A DNA stretch of 64,000 nt from CAIMUS01 sp046347625 (GCA_046347625.1 JAXMFU010000002.1:558001-622000), one strand, 5' to 3'; positions 53,827-62,880 are shown, numbered from the stretch's first letter. The notes: generated by a model not told the origin, from the sequence alone. Made by a program: numbers and translations.

Positions 53827-55380
53827 CTAAAGGGGCATATCGCCGTGTTTCTTCGCCGGCCTTAACTCACTCTTGGTGAGCACCTTGCGTAGCGCCAGCG
53901 CCAGCGTCGACCGGGTCTCCGCCGGCTCGATGACATCGGTGATATAACCTTTGGCGGCGGACAGATAGGGCGAAGCGAATTCTTGCCGGTAAAGTGCGGC
54001 CAGTTCGGTCGCCTTAGCCTTGGGGTCGGCGGCCTCCTTGATCTCTTTGCGATAGAGAATATTGACCGCTCCATCCGCTCCCATCACCGCAATTTCGGCG
54101 CCCGGCCAGGCATAGACGAGATCGGCGCCCATTTCCTGAGCGCACATGGCCAGATAAGCCCCACCATAGGCTTTGCGCATGATCAATGTAATCTTGGGCA
54201 CCGTGGCGGAAGCAAAAGTGTACAGCATCTTGGCGCCATGGCGGATAACGCCGCTATGCTCTTCCTTGACACCCGGCATGAAACCAGGAACATCCACCAG
54301 AGTTACCAGTGGGATATTGAAGGCATTGCAAAAACGGATAAAGCGCGCCGTCTTGTCGGAGGCGTCCATATCCAGTGCCCCTGCCTTGACTATCGGCTGA
54401 TTGGCGACCAAGCCGACCACCACTCCCTCGATGCGGGCGAAGCCGACGATGATATTGCCGGCCCAGTTGGCATGCACCTCCAGAAACCGGCCGGGATCGA
54501 CCAGGCGCTGAATGACAGGGCGCACATCCATGGGTTCCGCCGGATCGTCCGGAATCAGGGTGGCCATCGACTCATCGCGGGAAAGTGAAATATCGGGGTT
54601 AGGCCGATGCGGCGGGTCCTCGGTGTTATTGGCCGGCAGGTAGCTTAGCAAGGTGTGCACGATCTGAATCGCATGGCGGTCATCGTCGGCGACGAAATGA
54701 ACGCTGCCGCTGAGCGCCGCATGCACTGCGGCGCTGCCCAGTTCCTCCATGCTGATGGAGCGCCCGGTCACCGCCTTGATCACTTCGGGGCCGGTAATGA
54801 ACATATAGGCGTTGGTCTTGGTCATAATCACAAAGTCCATCAACGCCGGCGAATAGGCGGCACCACCGGCGCAGGGGCCGGCGATGATAGCGACCTGCGG
54901 TACCACGCCGGACAGCAGCACATTGTGATAGAACACTTCGCCGTAACCGGACAATGCGTCCACACCCTCCTGAATCCGGGCACCGCCCGAGTCCTTGAAC
55001 GCCACCACCGGCATCCCGGTCTTGACCGCCAGCTTCATCACCTGGACGATTTTCTGCGCATGCATTTTGCCCAGGGTGCCGGCGGCTATCATGAAATCCT
55101 GACTGAACGCCGCTACCGGACAGCCATCGATATAGCCGGTTCCACAGATCACGGCGTCACCGGGCAAGTCCTTGTCCGCCATTCCGAAGTGCTGGCCGCT
55201 ATGGCGGACGAGACCGCCGATTTCTTGAAAGGTATCGGGCTGAAATAAGGCGATCAGGCGCTCGCGCGCCGTCAGCAGACCTTTGGCATGGCGCTGTTGG
55301 ATCTTATCTTCACCGCCGGCGGCCAGTAGTTTCGCCCGGCGTTCCCGCAGTTCTTCAAGATGCTTGGCGGCAAGCGTCAT
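53827..55380 (-). CDS. Acyl-CoA carboxyltransferase, methylmalonyl-CoA decarboxylase alpha subunit type
   Basis: A 517-residue member of the PccB/MmdA family. The N- and C-terminal crotonase-like halves are visible with GGARIQEGV, AGPCAGGAAYSPAL (first oxyanion hole) and MRKAYGGAYLAM (second). Because OadG-, BCCP- and OadB-type genes follow on the same strand and no biotin carboxylase gene does, it most likely works as the alpha subunit of Na+-pumping methylmalonyl-CoA decarboxylase rather than in propionyl-CoA carboxylase. A gap of 133 bases with an AGGAGCG-type palindrome separates it from the next gene. Confidence 0.9.
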   Translation of the reverse strand: MTLAAKHLEELRERRAKLLAAGGEDKIQQRHAKGLLTARERLIALFQPDTFQEIGGLVRHSGQHFGMADKDLPGDAVICGTGYIDGCPVAAFSQDFMIAAGTLGKMHAQKIVQVMKLAVKTGMPVVAFKDSGGARIQEGVDALSGYGEVFYHNVLLSGVVPQVAIIAGPCAGGAAYSPALMDFVIMTKTNAYMFITGPEVIKAVTGRSISMEELGSAAVHAALSGSVHFVADDDRHAIQIVHTLLSYLPANNTEDPPHRPNPDISLSRDESMATLIPDDPAEPMDVRPVIQRLVDPGRFLEVHANWAGNIIVGFARIEGVVVGLVANQPIVKAGALDMDASDKTARFIRFCNAFNIPLVTLVDVPGFMPGVKEEHSGVIRHGAKMLYTFASATVPKITLIMRKAYGGAYLAMCAQEMGADLVYAWPGAEIAVMGADGAVNILYRKEIKEAADPKAKATELAALYRQEFASPYLSAAKGYITDVIEPAETRSTLALALRKVLTKSELRPAKKHGDMPL

Positions 55381-55394
55381 AGGACTGTCTCTTT

Positions 55395-55480
55395 CGAAGG
55401 CTAAAGGTTAAAGGTTAAAGGCTAAAGGTTGAAGGTTGAAGGTTGAAGGTTAAAAGCTAAAGGCTAAAGCCTTTAACAGT
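55395..55480. repeat. AAAGGTT/AAAGGCT heptamer tandem repeat
   Basis: About eleven 7-base units with variation (AAAGGTT, AAAGGCT, GAAGGTT) between the decarboxylase alpha gene and the fabD-like gene. It is the same family, reverse strand, as the TTTAACC tract at 9861. Confidence 0.85.
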
Positions 55481-55492
55481 CATAGTCTAAGC

Positions 55493-56482
55493 TTAATCCC
55501 TGTTGCCCAAGGCGGTAGCCGTTTCCTGTAGCGTCTGCGTATTGATCGCAGAGAAATACCGGGCAGGGGTCTCCAGGCCGCGCATGGCCTTTTTCACCAT
55601 CCCTTCCAGATTGGGACGCTTGGCCGCCGGCGTCTCACCGGAACCGATACCGCCGCCAAATTCGATAAACACAGCGACGTTATCCTTCAGCAGGCACTGT
55701 AGATTATCGAACCATAGTACCGGATGGAACAGTTGAAAGAACAGCCGCGCCTTGATCGATCCCGGTTCGGCGGCATGGTAAGCACCGGTATAGTTGGACA
55801 GCACCCGGATGCCGGGAGGCGCCAGGGCGGCCCGATCCAAAAAGGGTCGGAAGTGAATGGCGGCGCCGACCATAAAATAGGTATGGAACGCGCCTTCGGT
55901 TTTCAGGCGTACCGGACGCTTGCGAGGAAACAGCTCCTGGGCCTCCTGGGTCAAACGGTCCAGATCCGCGCCCCGTCCGCCGATTACCGTCTGGTCGGCC
56001 AGATTGCAGGCGGCAACGGCGCAGTAATGTTTTTCCGCCAACGGCCTGGCGCTGTCGAGGTCCACCGGGAAGGCCAGCATCTCACCCTCACCGTAGGTGC
56101 CCATAAATTCGCCACGCTTTTGCACCAGCCGTAGCGCCTGCTCGAAACTGAGAGAACCCGCCGCCACCAGTGCGGAATATTCACCCAGACTGTGGCCGGC
56201 GGCCATGGCCGCTTGTACCCGCCCTTCGGTCAGTTCCTTGAAAACCTCCAGACAGGCAATGGAATGAGTGAGTAAGGCCGGTTGGGTAAAGCGGGTCAGG
56301 TTTAATTGTCCGTTCGGATCGTGGAAACATAATTCGGTCAGATCATAGCCCAGCACCGTGCTGGCCTGATCGTAGATCCGTCTGGCCGTGGGGTATTCCT
56401 GGTAAAGGTCGCTGCCCATGCCGGGGTACTGGGAGCCCTGGCCGGGAAAGAGAAAGGTAACAGGGGAGTTATCGGTAGACAC
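55493..56482 (-). CDS. FabD-like ACP S-malonyltransferase
   Basis: About 329 residues. FLFPGQGSQYPGMG opens the domain. The nucleophile is S98 in GHSLGEYSALVAAG, and the catalytic His lies in EGAFHT. I start at GTG 56482 because it leads straight into the FabD fold. An upstream ATG at 56572 would add 30 residues resembling a signal peptide, unlikely for a cytosolic enzyme. It is not next to other fatty-acid genes, so it may serve a specialised acyl pathway rather than being the housekeeping FabD. Confidence 0.82.
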   Translation of the reverse strand: MSTDNSPVTFLFPGQGSQYPGMGSDLYQEYPTARRIYDQASTVLGYDLTELCFHDPNGQLNLTRFTQPALLTHSIACLEVFKELTEGRVQAAMAAGHSLGEYSALVAAGSLSFEQALRLVQKRGEFMGTYGEGEMLAFPVDLDSARPLAEKHYCAVAACNLADQTVIGGRGADLDRLTQEAQELFPRKRPVRLKTEGAFHTYFMVGAAIHFRPFLDRAALAPPGIRVLSNYTGAYHAAEPGSIKARLFFQLFHPVLWFDNLQCLLKDNVAVFIEFGGGIGSGETPAAKRPNLEGMVKKAMRGLETPARYFSAINTQTLQETATALGNRD

Positions 56483-56684
56483 GGTCGGATCTCGCTCTAA
56501 ATTTGCTAGTGTGCTGGAAGTATAGATAGAAAGCAGTAAAAGTGTAATATAAAGCGTCCTATGAGTTTTCAAGAAAAGCTGTATGTTTATAACATAATAT
56601 ACTCTATCTACCGAGCTTACAGCAGTGTATCATTATATTTTCACCGGGTGAACTGGACACCAACCTACCGATGGAGAAATTCAA

Positions 56685-57899
56685 ATGACTGTAGCTGACA
56701 TGCCACGTCGACATCCACCACGGATCGAGTATCTCAAGGTTCAGAACTATCGTGCTTTGCGTAACTTGGAAATAAAAAATATTAAACCTCTTACGGTATT
56801 TTTGGGTCCCAATGGAAGTGGCAAATCCACTCTTTTTGATGTATTCGCTTTTTTATCCGAGTGCTTTACTCAAGGATTACGCAAAGCCTGGGATCGGCGC
56901 AACCGCTTCAAGGAACTGCGTACACGGGGTAGTAGTGGCCCTCTAGTCATTGAACTCAAATATAGAGAACGCACTAAATCCCCAATAATCACTTATCATC
57001 TGGCTATCGACGAAGATATCAAAGGACCCTTTGTCGATGAAGAGTGGTTACAATGGCGCCGTGGTGGTACCGGTTCACCTTTTCGGTTCCTTAGATTTTC
57101 GCAAGGCGCGGGCAATGTCATCAGTGGAGAAATGCCTGATGACCAGGATGTACGTGTAGAGGAAAAACTGGATTCACGTGAGATGCTGGCAGTGAATACA
57201 CTGGGGCAGTTGGCTAAACATCCGCGTGTCTCAGCTCTACGCCGGTTTATCACTGGTTGGCTTTTATCCTATCTTACCGCCGACAATACCCGAGGAGTAC
57301 CCGAAGCCGGGCCACAAGAACGATTATCTATTACCGGTGACAATCTACCAAATGTTATTCAATACCTGAAAGAACAATTTCCTGAGCGATTGAATCAAAT
57401 TTTGGGAATTTTGTCTCAGCGTGTCCCCAACCTGGAAAGAGTGGATGCCGAAATTTTAGCAGACGGCCGATTGCTATTACAGATTAAGGATACTCCCTTC
57501 GAACAGCCAATTTTGGCTAAATTTGCCTCTGATGGCACCCTGAAAATGCTAGCTTATCTCACCCTGCTATATGACCCTGAACCACCTCCTCTTATTGGAA
57601 TTGAGGAACCGGAAAACCAACTGCATCCCCGCTTATTACCAGAGCTGGCTGAGGAATGTCGAAATGCTACAGCGGCGACCCAATTACTGGTAACCACTCA
57701 CTCACCCTTTTTTGTGAATGGTCTTCGCCCAGAAGAATTATGGGCACTTTATAGGGATGAGAACGGTTATACACAAGCCAAGTGTGCTGCTGCTATGCCT
57801 GGCATCCCAGAGATGATGCAAGAGGGTGCTAAATTGGGGGCACTGTGGATGGAAGGTTACTTTGATGTGAGCGATCCGCTGGCTTATCGACGCGGTTAG
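56685..57899 (+). CDS. AAA_21/OLD-like ATPase, first gene of a putative defence pair
   Basis: A 404-residue SMC/RecF-type ATPase. LKVQNYRALRNLEIK, with Walker A GPNGSGKS near residue 45, lies at the N-terminus. IGIEEPENQLHPRL (Walker B/D-loop) and the TTHSPFFVNG His switch lie near the end. The middle is the usual variable insert. Codon use and base composition are clearly more AT-rich than flanking genes, which suggests transfer. A TOPRIM-like DUF4276 gene starts 37 bases later. ATPase-nuclease pairs such as OLD and PARIS act against phage; a similar role here is inference. Confidence 0.85.
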   Translation: MTVADMPRRHPPRIEYLKVQNYRALRNLEIKNIKPLTVFLGPNGSGKSTLFDVFAFLSECFTQGLRKAWDRRNRFKELRTRGSSGPLVIELKYRERTKSPIITYHLAIDEDIKGPFVDEEWLQWRRGGTGSPFRFLRFSQGAGNVISGEMPDDQDVRVEEKLDSREMLAVNTLGQLAKHPRVSALRRFITGWLLSYLTADNTRGVPEAGPQERLSITGDNLPNVIQYLKEQFPERLNQILGILSQRVPNLERVDAEILADGRLLLQIKDTPFEQPILAKFASDGTLKMLAYLTLLYDPEPPPLIGIEEPENQLHPRLLPELAEECRNATAATQLLVTTHSPFFVNGLRPEELWALYRDENGYTQAKCAAAMPGIPEMMQEGAKLGALWMEGYFDVSDPLAYRRG

Positions 57900-57936
57900 A
57901 ATACAGAAATGGAATAGGCTGGGGGTTATAAAATTT

Positions 57937-58557
57937 ATGCTTATCGAATTTTTAGTAGAAGAAGAATCAGCAGAGGCAGCATTAAGCACATTGGTTCCAG
58001 CCATTATTGGCGATAAAATTCCCTTCAAAATACGTGTATTTCAAGGCAAAAAGAATTTATTGTCTCGTTTGCCAGAACGACTACGTGCTTATCGGTGCTA
58101 TCTGCCATCTGATACCTATATCGTTGTACTGCTTGATGCTGATCAACAAAACTGCACTGAACTGAAGGAGCGCCTTGAAAAGATGGCTCGAGATGCCGGT
58201 TTCACCACTCGTTCCAGCCGCATTCAAAGAGAGCGTTTTCAAGTGGTTAACCGATTGGCCATTGAGGAACTTGAAGCCTGGTATTTCGGAGATATTCAGG
58301 CCTTATGCAAAGTTTATCCAAAGCTTCCAGCCAACTTGCACAAGAAAAAGCGATACCGCAATCCTGATACTATTCAAGGTGGAACTTGGGAGACCTTAGA
58401 GAAGATATTGCAAAGGGCAGGTTACTATCAAAATGGGATGCCGAAAATTGAGGTGGCGCGGTTGGTTTCTCGGTATATGCAGCCGGAATATAACACTTCA
58501 CACAGTTTTCAGCGCTTCAGGGATACCCTCAAGGAAATTGCTGCCTGGATTGAATGA
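57937..58557 (+). CDS. DUF4276-family protein, putative TOPRIM nuclease partner
   Basis: A 206-residue protein. The N-terminal FLVEEES offers the TOPRIM-like Glu, and VVLLDADQQN the Asp-x-Asp. A conserved LAIEELEAWYFGD segment is typical of DUF4276. It is regularly encoded after an AAA_21 ATPase. In analogy with AriB of PARIS or the TOPRIM half of OLD, it may be the effector nuclease. The composition is AT-rich like its partner. A hairpin terminator follows within 20 bases and is shared with the convergent tRNA-Leu. Confidence 0.8.
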   Translation: MLIEFLVEEESAEAALSTLVPAIIGDKIPFKIRVFQGKKNLLSRLPERLRAYRCYLPSDTYIVVLLDADQQNCTELKERLEKMARDAGFTTRSSRIQRERFQVVNRLAIEELEAWYFGDIQALCKVYPKLPANLHKKKRYRNPDTIQGGTWETLEKILQRAGYYQNGMPKIEVARLVSRYMQPEYNTSHSFQRFRDTLKEIAAWIE

Positions 58558-58574
58558 AACTGTAAAGCTGTAAA

Positions 58575-58602
58575 TAAAAAAGCACCTTTTGCAAGGTGCT
58601 TT
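58575..58602. terminator. Bidirectional terminator between DUF4276 gene and tRNA-Leu
   Basis: AAGCACCTT and AAGGTGCTT form a 9-bp stem with a short loop. A-run and T-run on either side allow termination of both converging transcripts. Confidence 0.9.
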
Positions 58603-58610
58603 TCAAGGAT

Positions 58611-58695
58611 TGGTACCGATGGCCGGACTCGAACCGGCACGGGTTGCCCCACTACCCCCTCAAGATAGCGTGTCTACCAGTTCCACCACATCGGC
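58611..58695 (-). tRNA. tRNA-Leu (anticodon GAG)
   Basis: An 85-base class II tRNA with encoded CCA. Acceptor GCCGATG/CATCGGT, D-arm GTGG...CAC, anticodon stem CTATC/GGTAG with loop TTGAGGG giving GAG, long variable arm TGGGGCAACCCG, T-arm GCCGG/CCGGC. It follows secG directly, the same order as in E. coli and Pseudomonas. Confidence 0.95.
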
Positions 58696-58700
58696 ATTGT

Positions 58701-59129
58701 TCATTGTTGCGCGGGTTGCGGCGGCGGCGCTTGAGGTACGTCCGCCGGTGTTGCCGGCGCCGCCGGTTTTTCTTGAGCCGCCTGTTCACCAGGCTTTGCC
58801 GCCTGTTCGTCAGGTTTGGCCGCGGGCTCGCCAGGTTTGACCACCATCTGCTCGCTGGGAACGGCCGGAACTCGTTCCACCACGCTGCTCGGCGCGGAGG
58901 AGCGGGTGGCCGAATAACCGAGCAGCAGACTGGTGATGAAAAAACCTGCCGCCAGACCGGCGGTGACCCGGCTTAAAAAAGATGCCGCGCCACGAGCGCC
59001 GAAGACTGTTGCCGAGGCACCGCTACCAAAGGCCGCGCCCGCGTCCGCCCCCTTACCATGCTGCAACAGGATCAGAACGATCAGCGCAACGGCTATTATA
59101 ACATGTACAATCAGAAGAACGGCTTGCAT
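58701..59129 (-). CDS. secG: Protein translocase subunit SecG
   Basis: A 142-residue inner-membrane subunit of the SecYEG channel. Two membrane helices are visible (residues 4-22 and about 50-72) around the conserved loop LLQHGKGADAGAAFG. The C-terminal 55 residues form an Ala/Pro/Glu/Lys-rich tail with repeated KPGE/KPDE units, longer than in E. coli SecG (110 residues). It starts six bases after the tpiA stop and is followed by tRNA-Leu. Confidence 0.93.
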   Translation of the reverse strand: MQAVLLIVHVIIAVALIVLILLQHGKGADAGAAFGSGASATVFGARGAASFLSRVTAGLAAGFFITSLLLGYSATRSSAPSSVVERVPAVPSEQMVVKPGEPAAKPDEQAAKPGEQAAQEKPAAPATPADVPQAPPPQPAQQ

Positions 59130-59135
59130 TACGAC

Positions 59136-59888
59136 TCAGGCACCCCGGGCGATAGTCGAAAATTCCTGGGCGTTCAAAGACGCACCACCGACCAAGCCGC
59201 CATCGATATCGGGCATGGAGAACAACTCCGCGGCATTGGAGCCTTTGACGCTGCCACCGTACAAAATGCGCGTGGCGGCGGCGATCGCGGCATCATGACG
59301 GGCCAACCGTTCGCGAATAAAGGCATGGACTTCCTGCGCCTGATCGGGAGTGGCGGTCTTGCCGGTACCGATCGCCCATACCGGTTCATAGGCAATAACC
59401 CCGTCTTTGATCCCCGCAATGCCTTCCAGTTCCAGTACGGCGTCCAACTGCCGGCCGACGACTTCCTCGGTAATCCCCCGTTCCCGCTCTTCCAGCAATT
59501 CGCCGATGCATAATACCGGCGTCAGACCGGCCTTGCGCGCCGCCGCGAATTTGCGGGCGACGATGGCATCGGTTTCGCCATATAAGGTCCGGCGTTCGGA
59601 ATGACCGACAATCACATAGGTGCAGTGGAAATCCAGCAGCATCGCCGTTGCTACTTCGCCGGTAAAAGCGCCGGGCTGTTGCTCGGATACATTCTGCGCT
59701 CCCCAGCGAATCGCCGTGCCGCTGAGCAGCCGCTCCACTTCAGCCAGATAGACAAAAGGCGGAAACACCGCACATTCGACATCTTCGCTGATCGTGCCGA
59801 TGCCTTGTTTGATGCCTGTCAACAACTCCTGAATACTGCTCAAAGAGCCGTTCATCTTCCAATTGCCGGCCACTAAGGGAATGCGCAT
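59136..59888 (-). CDS. tpiA: Triosephosphate isomerase
   Basis: A 250-residue glycolytic enzyme interconverting dihydroxyacetone phosphate and glyceraldehyde 3-phosphate. AGNWKMNGS has the catalytic Lys (K11), GHSERR the catalytic His, and AYEPVWAIGTG the catalytic Glu. ATG 59888 has GGAG nine bases upstream and is preferred to the GTG five codons earlier. It lies between glmM and secG, the order usual in Pseudomonas-like gammaproteobacteria. Confidence 0.95.
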   Translation of the reverse strand: MRIPLVAGNWKMNGSLSSIQELLTGIKQGIGTISEDVECAVFPPFVYLAEVERLLSGTAIRWGAQNVSEQQPGAFTGEVATAMLLDFHCTYVIVGHSERRTLYGETDAIVARKFAAARKAGLTPVLCIGELLEERERGITEEVVGRQLDAVLELEGIAGIKDGVIAYEPVWAIGTGKTATPDQAQEVHAFIRERLARHDAAIAAATRILYGGSVKGSNAAELFSMPDIDGGLVGGASLNAQEFSTIARGA

Positions 59889-60104
59889 GTTATCTTTCTC
59901 CACAGCGGATTAAGTTATTTTACAAAAACTTACTTAAAAGCTTACTCAAAAAGCTTACTCAGATTGTGTCTGAAAAGCAACCATTACCGCCGGCACTGCG
60001 AGCCATCGATACGACCTGGTGCCGGCGGCATCTTCAGGAGCGAGCGTGTTTACCAAGCTGGATACACCACCGCCGTCCAGCCGAATTCATGAGCATGCCC
60101 GCCA

Positions 60105-61448
60105 CTAAGCGGCCACCGCCATTTTCACGATGTCCGCAATGCCCTGAACGAGACGGTTAACCTTGGCGAGATCGTCACCTTCGACCATCACCCGCACTAC
60201 CGGCTCGGTTCCCGAAGGCCGCAACAGTACCCGTCCCAAACGGCCCAACTGAGCTTCCGCCGAGCGCACCGCCGCCTGGACCGAAGGGCTATGCTCCAGT
60301 TCGATCTTGCAGGGCAGCGGGACATTGATCATCAATTGGGGAAATTTCTGCATCCCGGATTTCAGCGTATGCAGGCTCTCGCCGGTGGCGACCATGACCG
60401 CCAGCACTTGCAAAGCCGAAACGATGCCATCGCCGGTGGTAGTTTTGTCCAGGCAGATAATATGCCCGGAGTTTTCGCCTCCCAGCAGCAGTTTGTCCGC
60501 CAGCAGTCGCTCCATGACGTAGCGGTCTCCCACCTTAGTGCGATATAAATCCAGCCCCAGTTCCCGTAGAGCAAGTTCCAACCCCAGGTTGCTCATCAGG
60601 GTACCGACTACGGCATTGCCCAGCGGCTTACCGGTCTGTAAGCGCTCACGGGCGATGATAAACAAGAGTTCATCGCCATCCACGAGTTCGCCCTGATGGT
60701 CTACCATCATGACTCGGTCGCCATCGCCGTCGAAAGCAATGCCGAGATCGGCCTGATGGGCCTTGACCGCCGCTTGTAATGCGGCCGGCTTGGTGGAACC
60801 GCAGTCGAGGTTGATATTTAGCCCATCGGGCGTGGCTCCCAAGGGGATAACCGTGGCTCCCAGTTCGGCAAATACGTTAGGGGCAATATGGTAAGTGGCA
60901 CCATTGGCGCAATCGACCACCAGTTTAAGACCGCTCAGGCTGATATTGGAGGCAATCGTGCTCTTACAGAATTCGATATAGCGACCGGCGGCGTCCACGA
61001 GGCGTTCGGCTTTGCCTAATTGACCGGCCTCCACCGTTTCCAGAGGAACCTCCAGCATCGATTCGATTTTATATTCCAGCTCGTCCGGTAGCTTGGTACC
61101 GGCGCTGGAAAAAAATTTAATTCCGTTGTCGAAATAAGGATTGTGCGAGGCGCTGATCACGATGCCCGCGCAGGCGTGCAAGGTACGGGTCAGATAGGCG
61201 ATACCGGGAGTGGGCATAGGGCCCAACAGAGCAATGTTCAGCCCGGCCGCAGAAAGGCCGGCTTCCAGAGCCGATTCGAACATATAGCCTGAGATACGTG
61301 TATCCTTACCGATCAGTACTTTATTACAGGACTTCGAGGCCAGCGCCTTACCGGCGGCCCAACCCAGCTTCAGCATAAATTCGGCGGTAATCGGATGCTC
61401 TCCCACTTTGCCGCGAATGCCGTCCGTACCGAAATACCTTTTTTCCAC
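60105..61448 (-). CDS. glmM: Phosphoglucosamine mutase GlmM
   Basis: A 447-residue enzyme converting glucosamine 6-phosphate to glucosamine 1-phosphate for cell wall synthesis. RYFGTDGIRG opens it. The phospho-Ser is S101 in ISASHNP, the metal loop is DGDGDR, and RPSGTEP is the phosphate-binding loop near the end. GTG 61448 with GGGAGG six bases upstream is a better start than TTG 61460. The usual upstream neighbours folP and ftsH are not present; an IS110 element lies there instead. Confidence 0.95.
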   Translation of the reverse strand: MEKRYFGTDGIRGKVGEHPITAEFMLKLGWAAGKALASKSCNKVLIGKDTRISGYMFESALEAGLSAAGLNIALLGPMPTPGIAYLTRTLHACAGIVISASHNPYFDNGIKFFSSAGTKLPDELEYKIESMLEVPLETVEAGQLGKAERLVDAAGRYIEFCKSTIASNISLSGLKLVVDCANGATYHIAPNVFAELGATVIPLGATPDGLNINLDCGSTKPAALQAAVKAHQADLGIAFDGDGDRVMMVDHQGELVDGDELLFIIARERLQTGKPLGNAVVGTLMSNLGLELALRELGLDLYRTKVGDRYVMERLLADKLLLGGENSGHIICLDKTTTGDGIVSALQVLAVMVATGESLHTLKSGMQKFPQLMINVPLPCKIELEHSPSVQAAVRSAEAQLGRLGRVLLRPSGTEPVVRVMVEGDDLAKVNRLVQGIADIVKMAVAA

Positions 61449-61675
61449 GAAACCTCCCAAGTAAGTTTAAACCCCGGCCCGGCCACCAGGAGACCAGGCA
61501 CTATTAACTGAAAGAAGGCGGTATTGTACGGGGAACGCCACGGATTGCAAAAGTAAAGAACTGTTTAGCGCGTATACGAAAAATAAGCCCATGATAAGAT
61601 TGATTTTTTAGTAAGATGGGCACGCTAGGCTTTGCCCATCCTACTGGCTGCTCCCCGTAGATACCGTCTTGGCGG

Positions 61676-62647
61676 TTAGTTTGCAAGTGCCCATTTAGGG
61701 TCAAAGGGACAGCCGGACTTGAGGACACCATAGGCCAGCGTGAGCAATTTACGCATCGCGGCGCAAACGATGACCTTACCCGGTTTCCCTTTGGCTTTAA
61801 GCCGTTCGCAAAACGCCCGGAGGAGGGGGTTATACTGGCTAGCGACGATGGCCGGGAACTAGAGGGCTTTGCGGAGTAACGCATCGCCAATTTTGGAGAG
61901 CCGGGTCTGGCCCTGGTATTTGCCGGACTGGCGTTCCGCCGGGGACAAGCCCGCGAACGCGGCCACCGCGTTGGCGTGGTCGAACCGCTGGATATCGCCC
62001 AGACAGGCGAGCAGCACGGCGATGGTAGTCTCGCCTAGGCCGGGGATGGTGTCCAATAAGTCGCGGCGTTTCCGCCGGTCGGGATCCTGATCGAGGTGGT
62101 CATGGATGGCAGCACGCGTCGGTTCGATTTCGGCGTCCAGCAGGGCCACCACGCGGGTGAGGGAGGCCTGGACGGTGGCGTCGGCGCCGTCTTGACGGTT
62201 GCGTTCCATCTGCCGCATGGCCGTCAGGTCGTCCAGGCGACGGACCAGCGCCTGCAGCTGCCGGACGGCGGGTGGCAACGGTTGCCAGGCGGGCGGCGGC
62301 TGGAGCTGACAGAAGCGGGCAATCAACTGGGCATCCGCTTTATCGGTTTTGGTCCGCTTCAGTTCGGCTTTACCGAAGGCATGGATTTGGGCGGGGTTGA
62401 CCACGCTAACGGGGATCCCGGCATCGACCATCGCGGTCGCCAGGGCCTCGCCATAGCGGCCGGTCGCTTCCAGACAGACGTGCGCGGGTGCGAACGGGCG
62501 CAACCAGGTGAGGAACGCCTCGAATCCGGCCGAGGTATTCGGAAAAACCTTGGTCTTGTACTTCCCGTCGATCCAGGCGGCGGCGTCGACTTTGGCGTTG
62601 GCGATGTCGACCCCAATGGGGGTGACTGTGGGGGAGGAGATTAACAT
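61676..62647 (-). pseudogene. IS110 transposase with in-frame amber stop
   Basis: From ATG 62647 the gene reads through the RuvC-like DEDD domain: GVDIANAKVD, CLEATGRYGE and TDKADAQLIARF. The C-terminal domain has AGLSPAERQSGKY, whose Ser is the expected nucleophile. A TAG at 61859-61861 interrupts LRKAL-stop-FPAIVAS, where the other copy reads LRKALYCPAIVAS. After it the same frame continues to a normal end, SGCPFDPKWALAN. Total about 323 codons. Unless the amber codon is suppressed, the last 60 residues are lost. Confidence 0.9.
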
Positions 62648-62708
62648 CACGTCGTACCTACTCAACGGTGAGGCGATGAAGCGACCGGTTCATCCGGCAC
62701 TGCTAACC

Positions 62709-62880
62709 AGGTTCAGCCTTATGCATCCAGGGTGTCGCCCAGGGCGGACCTCCGATACCGTTCGAACGCTAAGGCTAGCGAGGACACCGGGCGACGATCT
62801 ACGTAACAGGCTCAAGGGCCTCAGGTCGGGTACGTCTTGCCCGGTCTCCGGCCCGATGATCAGTCGGGGATTCCGTCTCA
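62709..62880 (-). ncRNA. Candidate IS110 bridge RNA with readable target- and donor-binding loops
   Basis: Reverse strand, 5' to 3': a loop closed by CCGGGC/GCCCGG (62844-62787) contains ACCCGACCT, an apical hairpin AGGC/GCCT and then ACGTAG. The first equals nine bases of the target TAACCCGACCTACGGG, and the second is complementary to CTACG of its right half. Next, a loop closed by AGCCTTA/TAAGGCT (62776-62715) contains ACGGTATC, identical to the element's own end at 61660-61667. The order target loop, donor loop, transposase is that described for IS621. Ends are approximate. Confidence 0.65.

Noticed and set aside
56483..56572. Signal peptide on the FabD-like protein
   Set aside because: An upstream ATG gives a hydrophobic start, but the FabD fold begins right after GTG 56482. 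Cytosolic malonyltransferases do not carry signals, so this is probably a chance extension.
61504..61890. Separate 128-residue reverse-strand protein after the IS110 stop codon
   Set aside because: It is an out-of-frame reading of the transposase 3' end. The true frame continues past the amber codon to 61676.
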